From: Sphingobacteriales bacterium | GTDB lineage: Bacteria > Bacteroidota > Bacteroidia > Chitinophagales > Chitinophagaceae | Direction: 5' to 3' | DNA length: 40,126 nt | NCBI GenBank assembly: GCA_900299255.1 | Contig: OMJB01000029.1 | Span: 1-40,126 of the forward strand | Shown here: piece by piece, positions 25,265-34,089 of the stretch | Layout of the letters: each line of letters begins with the position of its first letter | Numbering within the stretch: the stretch's first letter is position 1 | Notes under the pieces: generated by a model | The model's database searches: none | What the model saw: the letters and a program-made list of their open reading frames with translations, nothing else | What the model was told of the DNA's origin: nothing | Position numbers and translations under genes: made by a program

Positions 25265-26439
25265 TCCTCTGCCTGCTGCTGGCTTAAGTAAAAGGTAAAC
25301 AGGAAAAAAAGAAAATGAATGATCCGGTAAGAGAGGTAGTATAAAAATTTCCTCACAACGTTTTCAGAAACCCAAAACTGGTCTTTATTGATTTTTACAC
25401 AGTCATTCTCAATAATATCCAGGAGTTTAGCCTGAAGGCCAGCGCCTGTATTTTCATCCTTTATATCGAGATTTAATTCCACGCTGGCATAGGCACTGAT
25501 GTTATTTACATTGTAGGAGCCAATAGTAACAAAAGTGGCATCGGCCACTGCTACTTTGCCATGCAGAATATTTGACTGGTATTCATACACTTCAATTTTA
25601 TTTCTAAATAACCATCTATACAGATACCGCTCTGCATATTTTGCTAATGGAACATCGGCTTTACCGGTTAATATCAGCCTGACACGTACATTCCGGGCGG
25701 TTGCAGCGGCCATGCACCTAAGCAATTTCCAAGGTGGCCAGAAATAACTGGTCATCAAAATCACGTCTGATTTTGCGTTATTAAACAGCTCCCTGTAGGT
25801 CTTTGAAATCTGCGTTTTCTTGTACACCCAGTCATTGCGTCTTACGCGTACACTGCACTGGCCGGCTACCGGAAACACTTGTATCGGCACATTTACCGCC
25901 TTGCAATTCTCCTTGAAAACAGCCCTGTTCCATGTTTTGACACAAACTGAATCCAGTTGCCTGGCAGCATCGCCCTCAACACAAATGGCCCAATCGAGCC
26001 AGCCCGGAGCTCCTGGCAAGTCATTGTAACGGTTACTGATGTTCACACCTGCTACCATTGCTATTCTTGCATCAGCCACTACAACCTTATGATGCAGGCG
26101 CCGCCCCAGATAAAATGAATTGCTCCTAAACAATGGCATAAAAAACCTAAAATACACCCCAGCTTCCGTAAGCCGGGAAATGAATTCCTTTGACAATCCG
26201 CCTGATGCGTAGCCGTCCAGCATTACATATACAAAAACTCCTCTTTTAGCAGCCCGTACCAGTGCTTCCGCCACTGCATTACCTGTTTCATCTTCGTCAA
26301 ATATATAGGTTTGGAGATGCAGCGAATAAACGGAGTTATCAGCCATTTCTCTTATCAGCCTGAAGTAATCAGCTCCGCCCCGGATTAATTTCACCCGGTT
26401 ATGAACAGAAAAATCAGCAGCACTTTTCTTTACAGGCAT
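25261..26439 (-). CDS. Phospholipase D-family protein, cardiolipin synthase-like
   Basis: A 392-residue protein with two complete HxK(x)4D active sites: H116-K118-D123 in LHHKVVVAD and H293-K295-D300 in LHGKVAVAD. They are followed by GVNISNRY and GSYNVNNIS, as in phospholipase D-type transphosphatidylases. Cardiolipin synthase joins two phosphatidylglycerol molecules. This one lacks the two N-terminal membrane helices of bacterial ClsA and has only a hydrophobic C-terminal segment (about residues 365-388), so it is closer to ClsB-like or soluble forms. A lipid or nucleic-acid role cannot be separated from sequence alone. ATG at 26439. It overlaps the hydrolase stop by 4 bases. Confidence 0.88.
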   Translation of the reverse strand: MPVKKSAADFSVHNRVKLIRGGADYFRLIREMADNSVYSLHLQTYIFDEDETGNAVAEALVRAAKRGVFVYVMLDGYASGGLSKEFISRLTEAGVYFRFFMPLFRSNSFYLGRRLHHKVVVADARIAMVAGVNISNRYNDLPGAPGWLDWAICVEGDAARQLDSVCVKTWNRAVFKENCKAVNVPIQVFPVAGQCSVRVRRNDWVYKKTQISKTYRELFNNAKSDVILMTSYFWPPWKLLRCMAAATARNVRVRLILTGKADVPLAKYAERYLYRWLFRNKIEVYEYQSNILHGKVAVADATFVTIGSYNVNNISAYASVELNLDIKDENTGAGLQAKLLDIIENDCVKINKDQFWVSENVVRKFLYYLSYRIIHFLFFLFTFYLSQQQAED

Positions 26440-26520
26440 CGGCTTCGCTTGACCATATAAAGTTACGACATTAAAAACCTAAGAAATTGCAAAAGCTATA
26501 TTGTAGAAGGTATCGGGAAT

Positions 26521-27381
26521 TTATTTAACCTTGTCGACAAAGTACATTTTCAGTCCACCTTTATTCTTTGCCTCTATCTCTCCCCTGTATGTACAATCAA
26601 AGTGGCTACTAATCAACTCATAGGTTTGCTGAGAGATATTGATCCTTCCAACCTCACCGTGCTGCTCCAGGCGGGCCGCTGTATTTACAGTATCGCCCCA
26701 AACATCGTAAGCAAATTTCTTAATACCCACGATACCTGCCACCACACTGCCACTATGAATACCGACCCTTATATTAAATGCATTTTCTCCAAGCCTTGCT
26801 TTACGCTTCCTGATAAATTCTACAATCTTCATTGCAGCTACTACCATTTTTTCCGCATGTTCTTTATCCGTTGCAGAAAAGCCACAAACTGCCAGATATG
26901 CATCTCCTATAGTTTTAATCTTTTCAATTCCGGCAGCTGTAATGATATCGTCAAAAGCTTTAAAACAGGTATGCAATTCATCTACCAGTTCCTTAGGAGT
27001 CATACGCTCAGCAGCCTTTGTAAAGTAGGCAAAATCTGTGAACATTACAGTAACATGGTCATAGTACCTTGCATCAGAATACCCCTTTTGCTTGAGCTCC
27101 TCTGCTATCTCTTCTGGAAGAATATTGAGCAGCAGATCGTCCGATTTCTTTTTTTCATGCTTAAGTTCGTCATGCTGTTTATCAATTTTCAATTTTTGCG
27201 CTACTACCTCTTCTGTTCTCTGAGTCACTTCGCGCTCCAGTTCTTCTTTACGATTTTCAAGCATGCGCTGTTTTTCCATTTCCTGCTCCAGGGTTTTCTC
27301 AGACAGCAACTTTACCTGCTGCAGCTGTGCTGCGAGATTCCTGTTGGCAGATGCAAAACTCCATGCCAAATAAACCGACAT
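26521..27381 (-). pseudogene. Broken membrane adenylate cyclase, part 3: coiled coil and catalytic domain
   Basis: Third piece of an interrupted gene (28586-26521). It encodes 286 residues: SVYLAWSFASANRNLAAQL at the end of the last membrane helix, a coiled coil (about 15-80), then a class III cyclase domain. Metal-binding D116 (FTDF) and D160 (TIGDAY) are present. K156 and D226 (YDVWGD) are the adenine-specific residues; N233 and R237 (NTAAR) are the transition-state residues. So the domain is an intact adenylate, not guanylate, cyclase. It is out of frame with the membrane part because of an 8-bp tandem repeat at 27382-27405. An ATG directly after the repeat could in principle start the cytosolic half alone. 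Confidence 0.85.
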
Positions 27382-28379
27382 GGATATTGGGATATTGGGA
27401 TACTGAGTATTGAGATTGCTGTAAACAAAGCAACTATCTTGCCCTCCGGCGTGCTATCATCGATATCAAAACTCCCGGTAAAAACAGAAGAAACGACAAT
27501 CAAAATAAACAGCAAAGCAAATAAAAGTATTCCTGTACCGATAATTCTGGCACCTTTAACCTTTCTGATTATTGCAGAAACAATCAGAATCACCGCTTCA
27601 ACCGACACAAATGTTATCAGAAATACCAGCAATGCTCCGGCCACAAACAGGAAATAATGCGAAATAAACGCACAAAAAACCCCGACTGCACTGACTACTG
27701 AAACAATGTAAAAACGCCATTTTCGGTGCCCAAACAATTCATTGATAAATCCGCTCAATGAGAAACAAACCAAAATCCCAGCGATTATTGAAATAACCGA
27801 TGTATTGAACTGAGTCTCCGGTTTAGTGCTAAAACGGCTGAAAAACGGTAACAAGAAAACCACCGACAAAGAAAAACTGAACATACTAAAATACAGATTT
27901 GACTTCAGCTCTCTGAAGAATAAATACAACAGAAAGTGCAAGAACGACAACGCAATAAAAATGCTGAATAACAAAATGAATATTACGGTGTTACTAATAG
28001 TCAGATGCCTGTCGGTTGCTATCGCGTTTGCAGAATTGCTGACTGTCATCCGGAAACCAGCAAAAACAGTGTTGTATTTGTCGCGCCAGAACAAAGTATT
28101 GAAATTTGCATAACGTACGGCAATAACATGCTTTCCTGCCTGTGGCAGTACTATTATAAAAGGAATATTCTGAGGATTGAGATATTCACTGCTACCATTA
28201 CCTGCTATTTTGCCAAATGAAGCTACCAGCTTGCCATCCACGTAAATCTCGGAAGCACCGAAATGAGTCATTGCAAGTGCCAATGGAATGTTTACCAGTG
28301 TGGAATCAATTTCAATATGCTTTCTAAACCATGCAATTCCATTAAATCCCAGATGGGCTTTGTGCGGGTCATTTCCCAA
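27312..28379 (-). pseudogene. Broken membrane adenylate cyclase, part 2: sensor and membrane domain
   Basis: Middle piece. It begins in the jelly-roll-like extracytoplasmic sensor (FNGIAWFRKHIEID, THFGASEIYVDGKLVASFG), the layout of 7TMR-DISM-type receptors. About seven membrane helices follow (residues about 125-325). The last is cut in frame by the 8-bp repeat at 27382-27405, after which the reading frame runs into 23 nonsense residues. The upstream piece (28389-28586) is in the same frame, separated only by one TAA, so this piece has no start of its own except a TTG at 28379. Confidence 0.75.
27382..27405. repeat. Three 8-bp tandem units at the cyclase frameshift
   Basis: GGATATTG, GGATATTG, GGATACTG on the plus strand. 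Removing one unit joins the membrane and cyclase frames exactly, giving SILSIPIS-MSVYLAW with no other change. Confidence 0.85.
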
Positions 28380-28388
28380 ATAAATGTT

Positions 28389-28586
28389 TTAAGCAACAAC
28401 TTGCCAGCCGGAGTCATTAAAATCCTGAGAACGGAAATCCATTGAATCTCCCTGGTGAAAAAACCAACCTTCGTTCAGTTCCTTTGGTAAACTATCTTTT
28501 GTAAGCAACTTTACTGAGTGTTCGGTTATTTTACCCGAAGCAGAGAAGCAAAATAAAATCAGGACAATAGCGTGCAGCCGTTTCAT
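28389..28586 (-). pseudogene. Broken membrane adenylate cyclase, part 1: signal peptide and sensor start
   Basis: Codes for 65 residues: signal peptide MKRLHAIVLILFCFSASG, then LPKELNEGWFFHQGDSMDF and DFNDSGWQVVA before TAA (28389-28391). The reading frame continues without shift through NIYLGNDPHKAHLGFNGIAWF, which is what family members have after the DSxW motif. The stop is therefore a single nonsense codon inside one gene. Confidence 0.75.
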
Positions 28587-28664
28587 TGTGGTAAGTTAAA
28601 GGCAATAAGATTATTCAAAATAAGCAATCAAAAATACCTGTATTGACTGGCAATTGTTTAACAC

Positions 28665-29636
28665 CTACAATACCCCCTTGATTACAAACAAGGATGCCCC
28701 ACCAATAATCAGCCACAGCAACACCCCCTGCAAAATAGGTCGCCAACCCACCTGCTTCAACGTATTCATTGATAAACCAGAGCCAATGAGGAAAAGAGTT
28801 ACCACCAGACCCTTACGTCCAAAAAGGTATGCCCACTGAAATAACGTATGGCCTTCGATCGGACTGTTTAGTGCAATGATATAATTTGGCAGGTATGTAG
28901 AAATTATGATGGCAATAATGAAGTAGAAAATAAAATAAGGCAGCTTTATCTTCCCTGTATTATGCTGAAAATACGCAGTAGCGAGGGTAATGGGTATGAT
29001 CCACAAAGCCCGCTCCAGTTTGATGGTGGTGGCTATCTGTAGTGCTTTATCGCTGAATTTGCTGGCTGCACCCACTACTGAACTCGTATCGTGAATGGCA
29101 ATGGCGCACCATGTACCAAACTGCTGATCATTCAGGTTGAGATAGTGCCCCAACACAGGAAAAATAAATAAAGCAATGGAATTCAGAATAAAGATCGTAC
29201 CCAGCGATACGCTGATCTCTTCATCATTGGCTTTAATAACCGGTGCCACTGCAGCTATAGCACTGCCTCCACAAATAGCTGTACCATTGGAGATGAGCGT
29301 GGATATATTCTTGTTTATTTTCAGCGCCTTGCCGATAACATAGCCAGCGAGTAAAGTAACTCCGATTGTTCCGACTGTAAAGAGAAACCCTTCCTTACCA
29401 GCCTTCATAGCGTGTTCGAAGTTCATATTGAAGCCAAGACAAACAACCGATACCTGCAAAAGCAATGTAGTTGCCTTCTTATTAATTTTCAGAAATGGAT
29501 GCCCCATAGCAAAAGCTATCACCAGGCCTGTAAGCAGTGCTGCGGGAGGGTCGAGGAAAATTACACAGGCGATAACACATATCAGGAATATGAGTTGCCT
29601 GTATGTTTCGGGAATATTGAATAAAGTTGTCTTCAT
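28665..29636 (-). CDS. YeiH-type putative sulfate exporter (UPF0324)
   Basis: A 323-residue integral membrane protein with about ten helices. Family signatures: DPPAALLTGLVIAFAMG, LLQVSVVCLGFNMNF, IGKALKINKNISTLISNGTAICGGSAIAA, IFILNSIALFIFPVLGHYL, TWCAIAIHDTSSVVGAA and GSGLSMNTLKQVGWRPIL. Such proteins are annotated as sulfate or small-anion exporters; the substrate is not proven. The frame is intact, with a -7 box (29663-29670) about 27 bases upstream. No sulfur-metabolism genes are adjacent. Confidence 0.92.
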   Translation of the reverse strand: MKTTLFNIPETYRQLIFLICVIACVIFLDPPAALLTGLVIAFAMGHPFLKINKKATTLLLQVSVVCLGFNMNFEHAMKAGKEGFLFTVGTIGVTLLAGYVIGKALKINKNISTLISNGTAICGGSAIAAVAPVIKANDEEISVSLGTIFILNSIALFIFPVLGHYLNLNDQQFGTWCAIAIHDTSSVVGAASKFSDKALQIATTIKLERALWIIPITLATAYFQHNTGKIKLPYFIFYFIIAIIISTYLPNYIIALNSPIEGHTLFQWAYLFGRKGLVVTLFLIGSGLSMNTLKQVGWRPILQGVLLWLIIGGASLFVIKGVL

Positions 29637-29662
29637 CTACTGGAAAGTATGTAAACTATTTT

Positions 29663-29670
29663 CAAAGATA
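29663..29670 (-). promoter_or_regulatory. Bacteroidota -7 box upstream of the YeiH-type gene
   Basis: TATCTTTG on the minus strand, an exact TAnnTTTG match, 26 bases before the start codon. No clear -33 box. Confidence 0.45.
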
Positions 29671-29722
29671 GTGCACTGGAAACTAAAATCTCCTATTGGT
29701 AAGACCTTTATTGCTTCGCATG

Positions 29723-32700
29723 TTAATCACCTATCTCCGTCACATCCTCATGCCAATTGAAGGATTCACCGCTCTTACCCATTTCCCAGAAGAATTTACC
29801 TCTTTTACGGTCGTATTTCCCAATTTCGTTCATGGTTTCGCAGTCATAGAGGCGGCCGTTTACCATGGTGTAGTGAACGCTTTCTGTGTTATATATACTT
29901 TCGAGCGGGTTTTTATCCATTACTAGTAAATCTGCGAGCTTGCCGGGCTGCAGAGAGCCTATCCAATTATCGAGGCCAAGATTTATGGCTGGGTTTAGAG
30001 TAGCTGTCCGCAGTGCTTCGAGGGGAGTCATACCACCCTGCGCCATCATCCAAATTTCCCAGTGGGCTCCTATGCCCTGAATCTGGCCATGTGCCCCCAT
30101 ATTGATCTTTACACCTGCGTCAGACAGTTTTTTCAGGCTCTTTGAAACCAGCATATGCCCGTTTTCATACTCCTCCTCTGGTGCCATATTACGGTGCCTA
30201 CTGCGCGGGTCAATGACCGCCCTGGGCGTGTACTTCAGCAGCTGCTCTTTCTCCCATATATTGCCATGCTGGTACCAGTAGTTTTCTCCACTGAGTGCAC
30301 CGTAGCAAACAATCAAAGTTGGCGTATTGCCCGTTTGTGCGTTTTTCCACAACTGTATTACATCATTGTACAGAGGAGCCACAGGAATATTGTGTTCTAC
30401 GGTAGTATGCCCATCCATGACCATGCTCATATTATGCAGAAAATGAGAACCACCTTCCGGTACTACCTCCATTTTAAGTTCCCTCGCAGCTTCTATAATC
30501 ATCTGCCGCTGGTCGCGCCGTGGCTGGTTATAACTTTTTACGCTGAATGCGCCGTACGCCTTACTTCTGCGCAAGGCGCTTTTAGCATCTTCTATAGAAT
30601 TGATCACTGCCTTGAAATCACCGTCTGCGCCATACAAAATGGTACCGGTTGAAAACACCCTGGGGCCTATCATCTGCCCGCTCTTTACCATTTCGCTCTG
30701 TGCAAATACCATTTCACTGTTGGCAGAGGGGTCGTGCATGGTAGTTACACCGTATGCCAGATTGGTGAAGTAAGGCCAGTGCTGCTGTGGCGTGAGCCCG
30801 TATCTGAAATGATTGCCGTGGGCGTGCGCATCGATAAAACCGGGCATAATAGTTTTGCCGCTGCAATCAATGGTTTTGACACCTGGAGCAACTTTAATAT
30901 CACTGCTTTTACCAACCGCTTTTATCAGGTTATCTTCCACAACAATAGTTCCATTTTCAATCACATCATCTCCCTTCATTGTAATGATTCTGGCATTGGT
31001 AAAAGCGATTGAACCTGTGGGCTTGTCAGTGTTTGCAGTAAGGCCTATACTCACTCCATGATCGGGTATCTTAAACAATGAATCCGGCCTACCACTGATA
31101 AACCCAAAACGCTCTTCAAGATTGATTGAATAGTACTGGTCGCCCAATGTATAGTGCAGTTTCTTGTTATCAGCGCTCCAGTGCAGGTTAATGCCTGCAT
31201 CCAGCGATACCTTTCTTACCGGGAAGTCGGAAGAGTCGCCGCTCAGGCTAATTTCCTTACCTGTGTGCGGAAAAGGAGCAATATATACCTCGTGCAGGTC
31301 AACAAAAGCTATCCAGTTGCCGTCGGGCGAAACTGAGTACTGGCTTGTGTATTTGCCTTTAAAAATTGTGCGGTCATCGCTGCCATCAGGTTTGCAGCTA
31401 TGAAACGATTTATCCAAACCGCCAAACAGGTTGCCACCTATCTGATAATAAATGCGTTTGCCTGTTCTGTCGTATTTGGGGTATTCTCCTTTGTCTGTCA
31501 CAAAATCTTCTTTACCACCGCCAACGGGCATGGTGTATATGCCGGGCTTAATGGTATAGGTATTGCCCATTATGCCATCGCTCCCCTCTTTAGTAAACAC
31601 CAGTGTTTTGCCATCGGGTGAGAAAGCAGGAGTACGGTACATGCCTTTGTTCTGCGTAACCTTTACGGGCATTGCATTCTTACCCATTCCCATTACCGAA
31701 ATGCCACCTTTCTTTTCGTCATCCCATGTTACAAATGCCAGACTGGTGCCATCGGGAGAAAACACAGGCTCAAACTCCAGCTCTTTGTTTTGGGTAAGCC
31801 TTTCTGGTTTGCCATCCGGCAGGGCCTTTTTGTAAATATGCCCCAATGCATTGAAGACCAGGTATTTCCCGTCGGGAGAAGTAACGGCATGACGGATCAC
31901 ATTTACATTAAACTGTGCAGGATTCAGATCCTGCGGAAACCTAACTGCATCTGTGATATGTTGTTTAACATTGCAAGTGAATGGTATTTCTGCTGCGGCA
32001 TTCTCTCCTTTTGCATCCACCTTCATTATTTTACCACCAGCCCATATCACAATATACTTATCATCGGGTGTCCATGCAAAGCCCGTATAAGAGCCGAATA
32101 TGGTCCATGCTTCAGACTGGTCTTTACAAAGCTTGTCATATACAGGCCATTCTTCGCCGGTTTCCACATCACGCAAGTATAGTACGGTTTTCGTTCGTAC
32201 CCTTTTTACAAAAGCCAGCAATCTGCCATTGTGGGCTATCTGCGGCCTCATAGCACCGCCCGGCCCTCCGGTTACCGTTTCGGACGTCCCCTTCTCCCGG
32301 TCAAACCGCTTGATAACAAATATCTGGTTATTAGGATCTTTATTGTACTGAAAGTATCCACCCGGGTACATGTCTTCACTATAATAGATGTAGTGCCCAT
32401 CTGCCGATGCTGAAGGTTCGTTCAGGTCCTGCTGGTCGTTCTTTTTGGGTGTGAGCTGAAGGCCGCCACCGCCATTGATATTATACATCCACAATTCCCC
32501 TGCCCCGGCTGAGCGTGTAGAGGTAAAGTGCTTGCGTGCCACAATGTAATTGCCATCTAACCAAGTACCGTTATTGAGCAGCCTGAAATTCTCTTTAGTA
32601 ATCTGACGGGCATTGGTGCCGTCTTTATCCATCACCCACATATTATCACCACCACCTGCATCTGATGTAAACAGTATACGACTCCCATCCGGACTGAAAC

Positions 32701-32992
32701 GCGGCTGCACCTCCATAGCCATTCCCTGCCGCAGAGGCTTTGCTTCACCGCCCGTGGCGGGCATGATATAAATATCGCCAAGTATATCGAACACAATATC
32801 CTTACCATCAGGCGATACATCCAGATTAATCCAGGTTCCTTCATTCACAGTGAAAGACACATCTTTCCCAGGACCGCCCGGATTGTTCACATCCCACTTC
32901 TTTTTTTCGTCTTTTTTCAGTTCATCTTTTGCCTGAGAGAAAAAAGGCAACGCCAATACTGCACAGCCGGCCAGTAAACTATAGATACGCAT
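29723..32992 (-). CDS. Exported amidohydrolase with N-terminal TolB-like beta-propeller
   Basis: A 1089-residue protein. Signal peptide MRIYSLLAGCAVLALPFFSQA. Residues about 40-640 are WD40-like/PD40 repeats (LDVSPDGKDIVF, PRFSPDGSRILFTS, PVFSPDGTSLAFVTWD, PAFSPDGKTLVFTK, VSPDGNWIAFV), forming a TolB-type propeller. Residues about 660-1060 are an amidohydrolase with the metal-binding HAH in GFIDAHAHG (about residue 722), a likely metal-binding stretch GHTTVEHN (about 866), GAHGQIQG and the closing GSLQPGKLADLLVMDKNPLE. It is probably periplasmic; the substrate is unknown, although similar propeller-amidohydrolase fusions are often annotated as peptidases. The frame is intact. Confidence 0.92.
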   Translation of the reverse strand: MRIYSLLAGCAVLALPFFSQAKDELKKDEKKKWDVNNPGGPGKDVSFTVNEGTWINLDVSPDGKDIVFDILGDIYIMPATGGEAKPLRQGMAMEVQPRFSPDGSRILFTSDAGGGDNMWVMDKDGTNARQITKENFRLLNNGTWLDGNYIVARKHFTSTRSAGAGELWMYNINGGGGLQLTPKKNDQQDLNEPSASADGHYIYYSEDMYPGGYFQYNKDPNNQIFVIKRFDREKGTSETVTGGPGGAMRPQIAHNGRLLAFVKRVRTKTVLYLRDVETGEEWPVYDKLCKDQSEAWTIFGSYTGFAWTPDDKYIVIWAGGKIMKVDAKGENAAAEIPFTCNVKQHITDAVRFPQDLNPAQFNVNVIRHAVTSPDGKYLVFNALGHIYKKALPDGKPERLTQNKELEFEPVFSPDGTSLAFVTWDDEKKGGISVMGMGKNAMPVKVTQNKGMYRTPAFSPDGKTLVFTKEGSDGIMGNTYTIKPGIYTMPVGGGKEDFVTDKGEYPKYDRTGKRIYYQIGGNLFGGLDKSFHSCKPDGSDDRTIFKGKYTSQYSVSPDGNWIAFVDLHEVYIAPFPHTGKEISLSGDSSDFPVRKVSLDAGINLHWSADNKKLHYTLGDQYYSINLEERFGFISGRPDSLFKIPDHGVSIGLTANTDKPTGSIAFTNARIITMKGDDVIENGTIVVEDNLIKAVGKSSDIKVAPGVKTIDCSGKTIMPGFIDAHAHGNHFRYGLTPQQHWPYFTNLAYGVTTMHDPSANSEMVFAQSEMVKSGQMIGPRVFSTGTILYGADGDFKAVINSIEDAKSALRRSKAYGAFSVKSYNQPRRDQRQMIIEAARELKMEVVPEGGSHFLHNMSMVMDGHTTVEHNIPVAPLYNDVIQLWKNAQTGNTPTLIVCYGALSGENYWYQHGNIWEKEQLLKYTPRAVIDPRSRHRNMAPEEEYENGHMLVSKSLKKLSDAGVKINMGAHGQIQGIGAHWEIWMMAQGGMTPLEALRTATLNPAINLGLDNWIGSLQPGKLADLLVMDKNPLESIYNTESVHYTMVNGRLYDCETMNEIGKYDRKRGKFFWEMGKSGESFNWHEDVTEIGD

Positions 32993-33085
32993 GAATAACT
33001 AAATGATTTGGAGTAAAGATAAGTTCGGAGCAGGAGTATTAATAGTACTACAGCGTCTAAAATTGAATAGCAGAAATATTTATGC

Positions 33086-33121
33086 AAAAAACCGTGACCA
33101 ATAAGGGATTAATCACGGTTT
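33086..33121 (-). terminator. Rho-independent terminator of the transketolase subunit gene
   Basis: A 9-bp stem spanning 33089-33121 (AACCGTGA and TCACGGTT plus one pair), loop of about 15 bases, followed on the minus strand by a T-run. It lies 26 bases after the stop at 33147. Confidence 0.85.
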
Positions 33122-33146
33122 AAAGATTTTTCAGAAAACTTAAGTC

Positions 33147-33989
33147 CTAATAATCTCCAAACGAGGATACCGGCAACTCGCTGAGCGCCTGTTCCAGCTG
33201 CTTGTCGTTTGGCGCTATGCCATGCCATTCGTGTGTACCTTCCATAAAGCTTACACCCTTACCCATCGCTGTTGTCATCAGTACACAAACAGGTGTTCCC
33301 TTTCCTGTAGCAGCTTTGGCTTCAGCCATTACGCGCAGCACTTCTTCCATATTGTTGCCATCCATCTCCAGCACTGTCCAGCCAAATGCAACGAACTTGT
33401 CCTTTAAAGAACCCAGATTCATTACGTCTTTGGTTGGGCCATCAATCTGCTGGCCATTGTAGTCTATTGTTGCAATCAGATAATCGAGTTTATGGTGGGC
33501 AGCAAACATCATGGCCTCCCAGTTCTGACCTTCCTGCATTTCGCCGTCGCCGTGCAATGAGTATACAATGTGATTATCGTTATTTAGGCGCTTTGCCATT
33601 GCAGCGCCGCAAGCTACACTCAGTCCCTGTCCCAGCGAACCGCTAGCTATGCGCACGCCTTGCAGGTGCTCATGTGTTGCCGGATGCCCCTGCAGCCTAG
33701 TGTTAATCTGCCTGAAAGTAGCCAATTCACTAACAGGAAAATAACCAGAGCGGGCCAGCACGCTGTAAAACACAGGTGAAATATGGCCGTTTGACAAAAA
33801 GAAAACATCCTCACCCATGCCGTCCATATCGAAGCCCGGCTTGCGCTCCATTATATTAAAATAAAGAGCAGTAAGAAAATCGGTGCAACCCAGCGAACCA
33901 CCAGGGTGGCCACTCTGCACTTTATGCACCATTCTTACAATATCCCGGCGCACCTGGGTGGCCATTTCCTTCAGTTGATTGGTATCCAT
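33147..33989 (-). CDS. Transketolase, N-terminal subunit
   Basis: A 280-residue thiamine diphosphate-binding subunit of split transketolase (pentose phosphate pathway, cytoplasm). Visible are SGHPGGSLGCTD (H28), SNGHISPVFYS, GSLGQGLSVACGAA, the ThDP/Mg motif GDGEMQEGQNWEA (147-159) ending with N178 in IDYNGQ, and THEWHG near the end. The pyrimidine-binding C-terminal subunit, needed for activity, is not next to it in this window. I chose ATG at 33989; a frame reaching 34241 would overlap mutY. A -7 box (34014-34021) sits 25 bases upstream. Confidence 0.93.
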   Translation of the reverse strand: MDTNQLKEMATQVRRDIVRMVHKVQSGHPGGSLGCTDFLTALYFNIMERKPGFDMDGMGEDVFFLSNGHISPVFYSVLARSGYFPVSELATFRQINTRLQGHPATHEHLQGVRIASGSLGQGLSVACGAAMAKRLNNDNHIVYSLHGDGEMQEGQNWEAMMFAAHHKLDYLIATIDYNGQQIDGPTKDVMNLGSLKDKFVAFGWTVLEMDGNNMEEVLRVMAEAKAATGKGTPVCVLMTTAMGKGVSFMEGTHEWHGIAPNDKQLEQALSELPVSSFGDY

Positions 33990-34013
33990 TTGATATACGG
34001 TGAGAATTGTGGG

Positions 34014-34021
34014 CAAAAGTA
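34014..34021 (-). promoter_or_regulatory. Bacteroidota -7 box upstream of the transketolase subunit
   Basis: TACTTTTG on the minus strand, matching TAnnTTTG, 24 bases before ATG at 33989. The -33 box is not evident. Confidence 0.45.
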
Positions 34022-34089
34022 ACAGATACCTTTCATTTTTTTCAGGAAAAATATAAACAACCTGTTGGTTACGTAATTTGCACAGCCAA

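Noticed and set aside
26602-27657. Open frame of 351 codons on the plus strand
   Set aside because: It is antisense to the cyclase domain, whose catalytic motifs are clearly on the minus strand. The plus-strand product is low in complexity and shows no family pattern.
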